From contig CAKQKE010000005.1 in assembly GCA_934247935.1 (NCBI GenBank), positions 65,160 to 129,159 on the forward strand: a stretch of 64,000 bases of DNA. The letters run 5' to 3'. A program made the position numbers and the translations under genes. Within the stretch, counting starts at the first letter, position 1; each line of letters starts with the position of its first letter. The notes beneath the pieces are model-generated. The model did not search any database. It saw only the letters and a program-made list of their open reading frames with translations, and was not told the origin of the DNA. Of the stretch, positions 42,663 to 51,450 are shown piece by piece. This stretch comes from an uncultured Clostridia bacterium. GTDB taxonomy: Bacteria > Bacillota > Clostridia > Christensenellales > Borkfalkiaceae.

Positions 42663-43025
42663 TTACTCCGTCGGTTTTGCTCCGTGGATTATTTTTACCG
42701 TCTGCCCGCGATAACGCTCGATATACAGTCTCGGGGTGTTGCCGAGATACACCGTGAAATAATAAGTATCGCCGGTTGAATCGGACTGTCTGTCGATTGT
42801 GATGTTTGTGCCGATTGTTGCCGCCGAAGCCGCACCGAAGTCACCCGCCAACAAATATTCTTCCACCTGAGAAAGACTCAATTCGGTATTGAATTTAGAT
42901 TTTTCCATTTTAAGCGATTTTACGTCGGACCCCAAGACTCCTATAGCCGAAACGAGCAAAATCACCACAACCGCCATTAAAACCGCGGCATAACCGAGGA
43001 TAAAACCCTTTTTATTCTTCTTCAT
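42663..43025 (-). CDS. Minor pilin-like protein lacking Glu5 (GspK/PilX-like)
   Basis: A 120-residue protein. The N-terminus KKNKKGFILGYAAVLMAVVVILLVSAIGV has the G/F cleavage site and hydrophobic helix, but position 5 of the mature protein is Tyr rather than Glu. Lack of Glu5 is a known trait of GspK-type tip subunits. The rest is a small globular domain ending RLYIERYRGQTVKIIHG. The start overlaps the stop of the upstream pilin by 4 nt (ATGA). Confidence 0.72.
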   Translation of the reverse strand: MKKNKKGFILGYAAVLMAVVVILLVSAIGVLGSDVKSLKMEKSKFNTELSLSQVEEYLLAGDFGAASAATIGTNITIDRQSDSTGDTYYFTVYLGNTPRLYIERYRGQTVKIIHGAKPTE

Positions 43026-43615
43026 AAGTCGTACCTGCTGTAAAACGCTTTTTGCATTTTTGTTATGCTTTTGTCTTCGTCGTCAACGGCGTATGCGTAA
43101 AAACTTTTATTGATTTCGACGTATAAAAAATACTTTGCGCCGTTTTTATAACCGTTTTCAAACGTTTCGCCGTCCAAAGCGAAATATCCGCCGATTAAAT
43201 GATAACCGGAATCATAGCAAAACACATATTTGCCGTTGCCGCCCGCGCCGCTCAACTTTTCTTCTTCAAACATAAATTTGTTTACGTTTTGTTTAAACTG
43301 CTGCGAGCCGCCTTTTTTATAACAATCTAAATAATTCGTGATTTCGTTTGTGAAAAACGAGGTGTTCGATATCTTTTTATAATTTGACGCGACCGCCAAT
43401 AAAGTGGTCATCGCCATCATAAACACAACCGTGATAAGCGACAATGCAATTACCGTTTCCGCAAGCGAAAAACCATTTTTTTTCTTTACGCTTTTGCCGC
43501 TTGTCTCGTCTGCCGTATTTAGCGAAAATTCGTTTGTTTTTCCGCAACTCTGATATTCGCGCCTATGATTTTCCGCATGTATTAAGCGATTAAAAAACGT
43601 TTTCATACCTTTCAT
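43022..43615 (-). CDS. Minor pilin with long leader
   Basis: A 197-residue protein with a prepilin signal NGFSLAETVIALSLITVVFMMAMTTLL (Glu5 present) that begins only near residue 48, after a long polar, basic leader. Class III prepilin leaders are usually 6-25 residues, so this one is unusual; the GGAGG site 4-5 nt upstream of the chosen ATG supports it. The remainder is a globular domain. The gene overlaps both neighbours by 4 nt (ATGA), indicating tight coupling of three minor pilins that probably form a tip or priming complex. Confidence 0.78.
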   Translation of the reverse strand: MKGMKTFFNRLIHAENHRREYQSCGKTNEFSLNTADETSGKSVKKKNGFSLAETVIALSLITVVFMMAMTTLLAVASNYKKISNTSFFTNEITNYLDCYKKGGSQQFKQNVNKFMFEEEKLSGAGGNGKYVFCYDSGYHLIGGYFALDGETFENGYKNGAKYFLYVEINKSFYAYAVDDEDKSITKMQKAFYSRYDL

Positions 43616-44130
43616 ATCGCCTCCGGAATTAACAGCATAATTGCGGTTTTGCCGCCGTCGTAAGTCAGTTTAACTTTTATGCCGTCGTCGATGATTTTAA
43701 ATTTAATATCGTCAAAATCGTCGAGTTTTAGCGACGCGCTTTTGTTGGTACAGTATAAAGTGTTGTCCGATTTGTCGAAATACATCGACACGAGCGGAGT
43801 TTCGGTAAGTCCGCTTCCGGTTGAAGAATTTTTTTCGTAAAGGCAAACTTTGCCGCCGTAATTGTCGTTTAACATTTCGTCATTATCGCCAATTACCACG
43901 AAAGCGTATTTATCTTCAAAATCGTCAAGAGCGACGATTTCGTTATACCAACCCGAAATTTTATCTTTGCAAAGGGTCAACTGCGTGTAAATTTCGTTGT
44001 TGTGATTGGACTTGACTACGTTTTTAGAAACCACGTACACAAGCGACGATATAAGCGAGACCAGCACAAGCGTAACGGTCATGGAAATGACCATTTCAAC
44101 CAACGTAAAACCTTTGTTTCGCTTTTTCAT
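43612..44130 (-). CDS. Minor pilin/pseudopilin (GspJ/PilW-like)
   Basis: A 172-residue protein beginning MKKRNKGFTLVEMVISMTVTLVLVSLISSLVYVVS, a standard prepilin signal with Glu5. A beta-rich C-terminal domain includes MYFDKSDNTLYCTNKSASLKLDDFDDIKFKI. A TTG two codons earlier is possible but sits too close to AAGGAG; the ATG at 44130 is preferred. It is the first of three overlapping minor pilin genes. Confidence 0.8.
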   Translation of the reverse strand: MKKRNKGFTLVEMVISMTVTLVLVSLISSLVYVVSKNVVKSNHNNEIYTQLTLCKDKISGWYNEIVALDDFEDKYAFVVIGDNDEMLNDNYGGKVCLYEKNSSTGSGLTETPLVSMYFDKSDNTLYCTNKSASLKLDDFDDIKFKIIDDGIKVKLTYDGGKTAIMLLIPEAI

Positions 44131-44216
44131 TGCCAAAATCTCCTTATATTTTTTCGAAACGCCCTTATTCTTGATTCCTATTGCACAAGGAAGTAAAAAT
44201 TGAACCTTTAATTATC

Positions 44217-44264
44217 GGCCCCTTTGTGTAAAGGGGGCTGTCACGAAGTGACTGAGGGATTGTT
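44217..44264 (-). repeat. Dispersed two-hairpin repeat, copy B (inverted)
   Basis: Reverse orientation relative to copies A, C and D. Its inner hairpin is GTCAC gaa GTGAC instead of the GC-rich CGCG form, so the paired bases differ but pairing is kept. The CCTTT/AAAGG hairpin is also present. Confidence 0.75.
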
Positions 44265-44304
44265 TTGTTTAAGTTAAAAATCAGCATATTTTATTAAAAT
44301 TTGC

Positions 44305-44364
44305 TTTTACAATCCTTCCGGCACGCGTACCGCGCGCCACCTTCCTTTGCACAAGGAAGGCTTA
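44305..44364 (+). repeat. Dispersed two-hairpin repeat, copy C
   Basis: TTTTACAATCCTTCC, then hairpin GGCACGCG tac CGCGCGCC, then CCTTCCTTTGCACAAGGAAGG. It has the same layout as copies A and D. Confidence 0.8.
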
Positions 44365-44495
44365 ATAGAACTCAATTCTCGCTCGGCCATCACAAGGAAG
44401 GCTTACTATATTGCCGCATTTAAATGTATTGCCGCATTTTAACGGCGCAATAAATCTACTCAACGGTGCAATATATCTTCCTTTATTGGAAATTA

Positions 44496-45908
44496 TCAGA
44501 AATTATTGCGTTTGTTGTAAGCGTTCATCACGACCGCGCCGAACATATCCAAATTTTCGGTTAAACTTACGTCGCACTCTTTGTTAGGCTCGAAAAGTTT
44601 AAACTCGATGCCGTTGCCCTCTTTGTTTGCCTCGTCGATGACAAAAGCGTAATCTTTGGGCAAGTTTACAACCACTTGCGTGGGCGCGGAATAATGCACT
44701 CCGCTTTCTATCTGCATTTTCATAAGCAACGCGTGTTTTATAAACAAACGGAAGTTTTCGTAAATTACGCCGTTGTGGTCGGTCGGTTCTTCCCTCATCA
44801 TGTATGCGGGAAGTTTTTTGATTTTACGGGTGTATGCCTTTACCTTGGGCGGCTCGGGCTTTTTGACTTCTTCGGTTTGCTCCTGAACCGTTCCGTCGGC
44901 AGTCGGCTCGGTTTGTTGCTCGTCCGCCGCCGAAGCCGCACCGTTTCCGGTGTTTTCAACGCTTTGAGAAATGCTTGCCGTTTCGCTTTCCACAGCCAAT
45001 TCCGCTTCGCGCTTGCTGCGCATTTCTTCCACTTCGCTATCGGAAACGTTTTCGCCGTCGGCGTTTATTTCGTTTAAAGTAATTGCGTTTTCCTCGATTA
45101 AATCTTCGTCTTCGTCGCCGCTCATTTCGGTCATCTTTTTCTTTTTCGCCTTTTCGGTGGCGTTGATTACCGCAATGTTGGCGATATCGTTGTAAACAAG
45201 GTTGTTTTCGATTTGAACTTTCGGCAAACTGAAAATCGCATAGCCGAATTTAAGTTCCGTCCAACCGCAAGTCTGACCGTTTGACACGGCGACCAATTCG
45301 CAACTGCCGCTCTTTAAATCCATGAAGATAAACGAAGTCTTTTTAAGTTTCGGCATGAAATAAAGCGCGGAGTTGATTATCGCATTGGCGGCGTAAGTCG
45401 ATTCTTTAACGTAAAGTTTGTTGACGGAAAGCGCCTTGTAAACAGTGTTTAAAAGCGACTTGTTGACCATTATTATTTCATAAGAAACGTTGGACTTGTT
45501 GCTGTCGAGCAAAATATAGTTGAACTTGTAATCATTATAGAAAAAGTACAACTCTTTCATTTGTGTTTCGAGCGCGACCATTTGTTGGGCTTTTTTGATT
45601 GCGGGTATCGTCAGAATATCAGTGCCGATGAAATTGTCGGGAAGCACGATATACACCGCAAACGACGAATCGAAATGCTGATTGTTTATGTACTCGGTAA
45701 AGTCGTTGCACGTCAAAATAGCCTCCCAATCGCCCTTTAAAAACAGCGACTGATCGACGGGAATATAATCGACCTTGCAATCGTTGAAGTTTGTGCCTAA
45801 AAAGCGCATTATCTTCAAGTTGTAATTAAGCCTGTCGAAACCGATTATTAAACTGAGTTGTTTTGCGTTGAACCTTGGTCCAAAATTAAATAATTCGTTT
45901 AAATCCAT
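44496..45908 (-). CDS. PilM-like pilus assembly protein with an acidic insert
   Basis: A 470-residue cytoplasmic protein. The first 240 residues resemble an actin-fold PilM protein (SLIIGFDRLNYNLKIMRF, then YIVLPDNFIGTDILTIPAIKKAQQMVALE, then SFIFMDLKSGSCELVAVSNGQ). Residues of about 255-375 are a charged, low-complexity stretch (GDEDEDLIEE, later repeated Glu, Gln and Ala), and a second globular part ends with FGAVVMNAYNKRNNF. In a secretin-less pilus PilM would link the ATPase to the membrane parts. No PilN or PilO gene follows. The assignment rests mainly on context and fold pattern and is uncertain. Confidence 0.5.
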   Translation of the reverse strand: MDLNELFNFGPRFNAKQLSLIIGFDRLNYNLKIMRFLGTNFNDCKVDYIPVDQSLFLKGDWEAILTCNDFTEYINNQHFDSSFAVYIVLPDNFIGTDILTIPAIKKAQQMVALETQMKELYFFYNDYKFNYILLDSNKSNVSYEIIMVNKSLLNTVYKALSVNKLYVKESTYAANAIINSALYFMPKLKKTSFIFMDLKSGSCELVAVSNGQTCGWTELKFGYAIFSLPKVQIENNLVYNDIANIAVINATEKAKKKKMTEMSGDEDEDLIEENAITLNEINADGENVSDSEVEEMRSKREAELAVESETASISQSVENTGNGAASAADEQQTEPTADGTVQEQTEEVKKPEPPKVKAYTRKIKKLPAYMMREEPTDHNGVIYENFRLFIKHALLMKMQIESGVHYSAPTQVVVNLPKDYAFVIDEANKEGNGIEFKLFEPNKECDVSLTENLDMFGAVVMNAYNKRNNF

Positions 45909-46482
45909 AATAACACCTTTTAAGTATTATAACATATTTCGCATAATAATAGTATATATTATATAATATTTTTTAAATAAAGTATAGTAAAAATTTAATT
46001 TTTTCGGGTTTTGGGGTAAATTTTACACTAATATAAGTGTATTTTGAGTGACGGTTGATAAAATAGAAAGGAATTTTAACGGCTAAACAACTTGATTTTA
46101 AGTGGTTATTTGTTGGTTTAATATGATTTTGCGTGGTTTTTAAGTGGCTTTGAGTGATATTTTGAGCAAATATCGCCTCCTCCTTTGGGGAGAGTGGATT
46201 TTATAAGCAAAGCGAATAAAATACAAGAAAGGTCTTGCCCTTTGCTCACTTTTGGCGCAATATTGACCGCTATTTCGGCTATGCCGATATTTTCCTCGGC
46301 GGGAAAAGCAAAAAACCACGTCGTGGAAAACAAAAAATATTGCTATACTCTTTTAATAACAGCCGACTTTACAGCACACGTATGCGCCAAACCGCACAGA
46401 AACAACATTTTTAAAGACTATAAATCACCAAAAACTAATTGGTTATTCAACTAAAAATATCTGCTAAAAATAAAACACAAAA
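45909..46482. other. Unassigned 570-bp region
   Basis: Weak reading frames exist on both strands (46185-46454 plus; 46118-46333 minus), but neither has a ribosome site or a recognisable fold. A TATAAT box with AAGGTG precedes the PilM-like ATG on the minus strand. The block at 46170-46400 is more GC-rich than its surroundings and may be a remnant or a repeated non-coding element. Confidence 0.4.
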
Positions 46483-46516
46483 AAACACGGGGCGATATTT
46501 AAATCACCCCGTGTTT
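46483..46516 (-). terminator. Strong terminator of the small pilin gene
   Basis: A 10-bp stem AAACACGGGG/CCCCGTGTTT with additional GAT/ATC pairing inside and T-runs on both outer sides. Confidence 0.85.
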
Positions 46517-46552
46517 GATTTTTAAATTTTTATTGTTTAATCTTATTAAGGA

Positions 46553-47104
46553 TTAGCCGCCTGTTGCATTCGAACCAGAGAACCACCAAACAGATGCAGT
46601 AACATTATCAACAGTTGCCCCAGTGGGAGTAATAAATGAATAATTAAGAGGAAGTGAAGTTGCCGTGCTAGTTGCCGTCCAAGCAGCAGTTTCGCCCTTT
46701 CCTGTAACTGTAATTCCACTCATAGCGAAAACCACACCACTTAAAACAGAATTAGTTGAACCACCTTTAAGAACTTCTTTGCCTTGTTTTTGAACAAGCG
46801 CACCATCTTTGTATTCAAATATATAAGTAGAATTATCTAAAGTTAATGTTTTAGCCTCATAGTTCGTCTTGCCAGTAAATACAACAACCCAACCATTTGC
46901 AAGATTTGCAGTGTTTCCATTGTCTGCTTGAGAAATAGTATAACTATCGATTGCACTCTTTGCATTAGAGAAAGCAGCAGTATCTTTAGAGTTTTGGATA
47001 ACGTTGCCGAAGGTGGGGATAAGTACTGCTGAAAGAATTGCAATAACAGCAATTACGATTACAAGTTCTACAAGAGTAAAACCTTTCTTCAATGATTTTT
47101 TCAT
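46553..47104 (-). CDS. Type IV pilin, normal size, probable major pilin
   Basis: A 183-residue protein MKKSLKKGFTLVELVIVIAVIAILSAVLIPTFGNVIQ, a textbook prepilin signal (cleavage G8/F9, Glu5), followed by a globular domain of about 145 residues rich in Thr, Ser and Gly. Its signal helix is almost identical to those of the three giant prepilin-like proteins. The gene has a strong AAGGAG site and a strong terminator, fitting a highly expressed major subunit. It lies 78 nt after a beta-helix lipoprotein gene. Confidence 0.88.
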   Translation of the reverse strand: MKKSLKKGFTLVELVIVIAVIAILSAVLIPTFGNVIQNSKDTAAFSNAKSAIDSYTISQADNGNTANLANGWVVVFTGKTNYEAKTLTLDNSTYIFEYKDGALVQKQGKEVLKGGSTNSVLSGVVFAMSGITVTGKGETAAWTATSTATSLPLNYSFITPTGATVDNVTASVWWFSGSNATGG

Positions 47105-47182
47105 TTTTTGTCTCCTTTTTTTACCTTTTTTGGTGTAAATATTTTTAACGCAATTTGCGTTATAAACAAAATTAAACAGGTT

Positions 47183-48955
47183 TTATGCGGTATAAGCAAG
47201 GTTTAAAGTTGTTTTTGCGTCCCTTGCATAGCCGATTACTTTACCGTTATTATCAAGTGCGACAACGGTAAGCGTAGCAGACTTAACGTTGATACTTTCG
47301 CACACGCCTTTACAGTTGTATATAAGTCTACCATCTTTAAGTCCGATTGCCCTACTGCCGTAAGTCGCGTCTTCAAACAATTCGTTCGACAATGGATCGC
47401 ACTCTATTTTTAAAAGTTGTTGACCTATAAGTTTTCCGCCGACAAGCGTTTCGGTTGACGGCATTACGTAAGTAAACGTACCGCCTTTGCCGAGCGTCGC
47501 CATTAAGCCTTGTATATAAATTTTATACCTTGCCACATTGTCCGCAATCGAACTGTCGGGAGTGACCGATATGCGATTGTTTGCTTTGTCGATACTCAAT
47601 GAAAGTTGAGTAATTGAAGAATCGATTTGGTTTTCAACAGTTACGCCCGTTTGCGTCAAGGAAGTACCCGTTGTGGAATGAACGGTGGGATACACGTTTT
47701 CGCCCACGTTGGACACAATTTCCGCCGAAGATAAAATTTTGCAATCTTTATATTCGAGCATCGAATTTGCGTAAGATTGAGCAAGTTCGGCTGTTTTGGT
47801 AAGCGTGCCCTGATTGGAAATCGTGGTAAACACGCCGATTGAGTTTTGACCCGAACCCTCGATTCGTCCGCCGAAAGTGCAATTTTTAAACTTCATCGAG
47901 TTGACTTTGCCGTGACCGAGCACCGTGACGAAACCGCTTACCGCAGAAGTGCGCGGATAAGTGTTCATCATTGCGACCGTGGAAGAACAATTTTCAAAAA
48001 CAATGGATTTGCAAGCAATATTGTTGTCGTAGCCGAGTTTGTTCATAAACGCGCCTACCCAGGAAGTGCCGCAAAGTCCGTAGTTCTGATAGCCGCTTAT
48101 ATGCACGTTTTTAAATGCGATTTCTGCATCGTAGCCATTGTTGCACGCTATGGAAAATACCGGAGAATAGCCCTCTGTAGAGGCAAACTCGATATTAAGG
48201 TTTTTCATTTCAAATCTTCCGTTTGTGGAAGAAGAAATACAACCGAACAACTCGTTGTCTTTATTGGCGGGACTGCCGTCGTACTTGTACGCCGCGCCGA
48301 GATTTTTTAAAGTGTAATTGTACGCGGTTGTGCCGATTTGTCCGTCGATTACGCCCGCCCACGCTTTGGTCTTTAAATTATCTATGCCGCCGTCGAGTTG
48401 CTTTATGTCGCAACCGGCGTTTGCCGATTTCAAGGTTTCACCCGTAAAATCAATGTCGTTGGTAATTTTGTAGTACCTGAACGTTTTTGCGTCAAGCATA
48501 TGTTGGAAATGCTCTACTGTGGAAACAAGGTATGGATTGTACTGCGTTCCGTCGCCGCCGCCGAACTTTTCGCTCGGGTCGATAACGGTGTAATCGAACG
48601 ACAGTTTAAGTCCGTCGTATTCGATTGTCGCTATTCTCGTGCCGGTGTATTGAGTGTTGAAGCCGCTGATTTTTATTTCCGCGGTCTTGACTTCGCCGTC
48701 GCCCACGTCATAAGTGAGTTTGTCGTTTTCGTAAGTAATGTAAACGGTTTTTTTGCCGCCCGACTGCTCGCTGTATACCGCCTCGATTTTAAAGGTCAAG
48801 TCCTCTTTTAAAACAAACGTCGTCTGCGGTTTGTCGATAAACTGAATTTTCTCAATCGTCAATAAATCTACTTCACTGCAACCGACGGTAAACGCCGCCA
48901 AAGAAAGTGCAAAAATTATTGCCGATATAAGCGTGATGATTTTTTTGATTTTCAC
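47183..48955 (-). CDS. Ig-like/beta-helix lipoprotein, module 1
   Basis: A 590-residue protein with lipobox TVGC at about residue 26. Residues 30-130 form a bacterial Ig-like domain (IEKIQFIDKPQTTFVLKEDL, TRIATIEYDGLKLSFDYTVID). Then GGGDGTQYNPYLVSTVEHFQHML and YYKITNDIDFTG introduce a long region of right-handed beta-helix type with repeated FKNCTF-like turns, and a C-terminal domain of about 150 residues ends in SATLTVVALDNNGKVIGYARDA. The closest relative in the window is the lipoprotein at 58942. The start is a GTG after AAGGAG. It follows giant pilin 1, with a 341-nt gap. Confidence 0.8.
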   Translation of the reverse strand: MKIKKIITLISAIIFALSLAAFTVGCSEVDLLTIEKIQFIDKPQTTFVLKEDLTFKIEAVYSEQSGGKKTVYITYENDKLTYDVGDGEVKTAEIKISGFNTQYTGTRIATIEYDGLKLSFDYTVIDPSEKFGGGDGTQYNPYLVSTVEHFQHMLDAKTFRYYKITNDIDFTGETLKSANAGCDIKQLDGGIDNLKTKAWAGVIDGQIGTTAYNYTLKNLGAAYKYDGSPANKDNELFGCISSSTNGRFEMKNLNIEFASTEGYSPVFSIACNNGYDAEIAFKNVHISGYQNYGLCGTSWVGAFMNKLGYDNNIACKSIVFENCSSTVAMMNTYPRTSAVSGFVTVLGHGKVNSMKFKNCTFGGRIEGSGQNSIGVFTTISNQGTLTKTAELAQSYANSMLEYKDCKILSSAEIVSNVGENVYPTVHSTTGTSLTQTGVTVENQIDSSITQLSLSIDKANNRISVTPDSSIADNVARYKIYIQGLMATLGKGGTFTYVMPSTETLVGGKLIGQQLLKIECDPLSNELFEDATYGSRAIGLKDGRLIYNCKGVCESINVKSATLTVVALDNNGKVIGYARDAKTTLNLAYTA

Positions 48956-49274
48956 TTTACGTCTCCTTTAATTTGATTTTAAGCGGCTTAATTTTACTTA
49001 TAAACGTGTTTTCAGCGTGTTTATAAGCGCGTTTTGATTGCGTTTGCTGTTTAAAAACGCTTTTTTAACACGTTTTTAGCGTCGCTTGGAGACTTTCGTC
49101 TTTTATTTTATAATGAATATGTTGTAATGTTTTGTGTTTGTAAGTTTGCACCATGTGGTTTACCGTGAAACAGGTTTGCCCGCAAACCCTTTTGCGGACA
49201 AAGGGTGCACCCTTGCGATTTTTTTAATTTTTATATATCGACGTTTTAGCGATTTTATCGCGTTTCTGTCACTT
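48956..49274. other. Gap between giant pilin 1 and its lipoprotein
   Basis: No gene is visible. It contains terminator-like element E1 (49168-49232) and multiple AAACG/CGTTT-rich short repeats near 49000-49085. Confidence 0.5.
49168..49232 (-). repeat. Terminator-like repeat element E, copy 1
   Basis: On the minus strand: an AAGGGTGCACCCTT palindrome overlapping a TTTGTCCGCAAA/TTTGCGGGCAAA hairpin and then CCTGTTT. The same 45-nt arrangement occurs at 63104-63170. It could end giant pilin 1 transcription or attenuate entry into the lipoprotein gene. Confidence 0.75.
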
Positions 49275-49296
49275 TTACACAATACGTATTGCGTAA
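49275..49296. repeat. CAATACGTATTG palindrome, copy 2
   Basis: A 22-bp near-perfect palindrome, TTACaCAATACGTATTGcGTAA, directly abutting the stop codon of giant pilin 1. It shares its core and flanking TTAC/GTAA with the palindrome at 36630-36663. Confidence 0.65.
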
Positions 49297-51450
49297 TCAA
49301 TAACATTTTACAAGCAAAATCTTTTCCTGACTGCCGTTTTTTATCGAGAACGTAATATTTTCTATTTTAGCGAAATTAGCGTAATGAGTGGCACTGCCCG
49401 CTTTGTCAAGCCCGACTGCGGTTGCATTTCCGAAGTCGATTAAGTACGTGCCGTCGCTCTTTTTGACCGCGCTTGCTTTCAGAGAAATAGTGGTAGAAGT
49501 TTCGCTTGTTTCTACCTTGATCGGGTCACCGATAATCGATGCGCCGAAAGTACTTTGTGTTTCTATATAATAATTGGTCGCATTTTTATACTTTACGGTG
49601 ATATACAAATTTTCGTCCGAATAGTCGTTGAGTTTATCCGCTCCGCTGGGAAGCGAAATAAGCAAACTGCCCGCGCTTGTCTTATCTTCTGCCGACGCGC
49701 TTTGAATCTCGTGATATACGTTTTTGCCGTTTTCGTCTTGACAAGCAAAAGTTTTATCGTCGAAATAATTTATATAACCAACGCCGAGATTGAAGGTAAT
49801 TCCTTTAATTATGCCCTCCGACTGCCCGTCTTTGGGGTTTTCTTCAAACGTGCCGAAAAGAGACACCGTGTGATAACCGAAACACTCGGTTTCTTTTAAA
49901 ACAAACGACCTGATTTCCTTTATGTCGTACTCTTTGGCAAAGTTTTTAAGATTTAACGATACCGTCGGCGCAACGAACTTGAATTGCGCTGTTTGCGTAT
50001 TTCCGCCGCCTACGGCAGGACTCGAATACCAAGCCTCTTTTTGAGACGATGGTACCAATTCGTAAGCGATTTTGCCGTTTGAAAGTCTGTAAAACAACTT
50101 TTCGTAAGTCTCTTCGCTGCCGCCGCTTGTTACGTTGCCGCTTGCGTCGTATTTTTCGCTTTCGGTTACGCTGTACAAATAATTTAAAGCCTGTTGAGGC
50201 GTGCCGAATTTGCTTTTGCCCGACGAGAACGAAACTGACACGTACTTATTTCCGGAGCCGCTGCCGCCGCCCGAAATTATCGAATAATCGCCCGAGGAAA
50301 CCGCACTGTTGATTTTGCCTGCGATTCCGCCCGCCGCCGTGATTACGTTTTGTCCGCCCGCTACTCCGCCTTGAATTGCGTCGCTAACGGTAACTTTGCC
50401 GACGTAATAAATGTTGTTTACGCCGCCGCTTATGTTTGTGAAAAAGTTGTCGCCGAGTTTAACTTCGCTTGCCGTGGCGATTTCGATTGCGCACGCCGTA
50501 GCAAGTTTTATGGGGTCGGCCCCAATGAAAAGCCTGTCGCCTTTAAAGTTTTTCAACGTTCCTTCAAAACCGTCCGCCTTGATTTCATTGCCGAGGTTTG
50601 ACGAAACTATTATATTGTCTACTTTTCCCTCGGCATTATTCGTGTACCAATCGCCGTCTTTTGCAAGCCATGCGGTTTTGTCCGGATTGAAACATTCGAC
50701 GTAGTCAGCAATTTCCCAATCGATTTGTTTCATAATGCTTACGGAATTTAAGTTGTTGTTTAGCCTTGTGATTATGTCGTACGTCTCATACGACGAAGTT
50801 CTGTTTTCGGCATCGGCTAAATCGTAAACACTTTTTATGTACTGCTTAACTTCGTTTGCCGATTTGTCGCCGTTGATAAACAGCAAATTTTTGTCCGAAG
50901 TGAGTGCCTCGGGTCGTCTGCCGAGTTTGTCTACCTTTGACGTACCTAACTGACCTGCCCCGCTTGCATAAAGCGGTGCGTTTGAGTTGTACGCCGTGTT
51001 TGCGTTGTATAACGCGCCTGCATTAAGAGTCGTTGTGCCGTTTACAGAGTACGTTTGCGCCGAATACGCCAACGAGCCGTCAAGTTCTGCCGTTGCGCTT
51101 TTGACGCGTTTTAACAAATCTTTGTTTTTAATCAAAGAAAAGTTCATGTTTTTCTGGTTGTACCAAATGGAATAACCGTCGTAAACGGGGTCGGTCGTGG
51201 AAATGCCAGAAGACTCGAGATATTCCTTTACGTCGTTGACCGTGTAATAATCAATACCCGCACTTTGCGCGTACATAATAAGGTTGCTCGAACATGTCTT
51301 AAGGTTTGACTTCAATGCCGAAATTCTTGATTCTTGAATAACGTCGCCGAAAACGGGAACAAGTACCGCCGACAAGACAGCGATTACCGCTATTACGATA
51401 ACCAACTCGACAAGCGTAAACCCCTTCTTTAACGCCTTTAAAGATTTCAA
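49297..51450 (-). CDS. Giant prepilin-like protein 1
   Basis: A 717-residue protein. A TTG at 51450, preceded by GAGGTG, gives MKSLKALKKGFTLVELVIVIAV, matching the other giant starts; the ATG four codons earlier lacks a ribosome site. The prepilin helix (cleavage G10/F11, Glu5) is followed by conserved blocks: YDGYSIWYNQKNMNFSLI near 90, LGRRPEALTSDKNLLFI near 180, CAIEIATA near 310, a Gly/Ser-rich linker near 365-405, and a C-terminal domain with FNLGVGYINYFDD and LISLPSGADKLNDYSDENLYITVKY. Pilins are normally 130-250 residues, so this looks like a tip adhesin or a large alternative subunit. Its lipoprotein partner follows. Confidence 0.82.
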   Translation of the reverse strand: MKSLKALKKGFTLVELVIVIAVIAVLSAVLVPVFGDVIQESRISALKSNLKTCSSNLIMYAQSAGIDYYTVNDVKEYLESSGISTTDPVYDGYSIWYNQKNMNFSLIKNKDLLKRVKSATAELDGSLAYSAQTYSVNGTTTLNAGALYNANTAYNSNAPLYASGAGQLGTSKVDKLGRRPEALTSDKNLLFINGDKSANEVKQYIKSVYDLADAENRTSSYETYDIITRLNNNLNSVSIMKQIDWEIADYVECFNPDKTAWLAKDGDWYTNNAEGKVDNIIVSSNLGNEIKADGFEGTLKNFKGDRLFIGADPIKLATACAIEIATASEVKLGDNFFTNISGGVNNIYYVGKVTVSDAIQGGVAGGQNVITAAGGIAGKINSAVSSGDYSIISGGGSGSGNKYVSVSFSSGKSKFGTPQQALNYLYSVTESEKYDASGNVTSGGSEETYEKLFYRLSNGKIAYELVPSSQKEAWYSSPAVGGGNTQTAQFKFVAPTVSLNLKNFAKEYDIKEIRSFVLKETECFGYHTVSLFGTFEENPKDGQSEGIIKGITFNLGVGYINYFDDKTFACQDENGKNVYHEIQSASAEDKTSAGSLLISLPSGADKLNDYSDENLYITVKYKNATNYYIETQSTFGASIIGDPIKVETSETSTTISLKASAVKKSDGTYLIDFGNATAVGLDKAGSATHYANFAKIENITFSIKNGSQEKILLVKCY

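Larger units (their letters stand above)
44131..44495. other. Repeat-rich gap between PilM-like and minor pilin genes
   Basis: The gap holds dispersed repeat copies B (44217-44264, inverted) and C (44305-44364) plus partial fragments such as CACAAGGAAGGCTTA near 44391-44405. No gene is seen. Confidence 0.6.

Noticed and set aside
46185..46454. 89-codon plus-strand frame and the overlapping 71-codon minus-strand frame
   Set aside because: Neither has a ribosome site or a domain. Retained only as an unexplained region.
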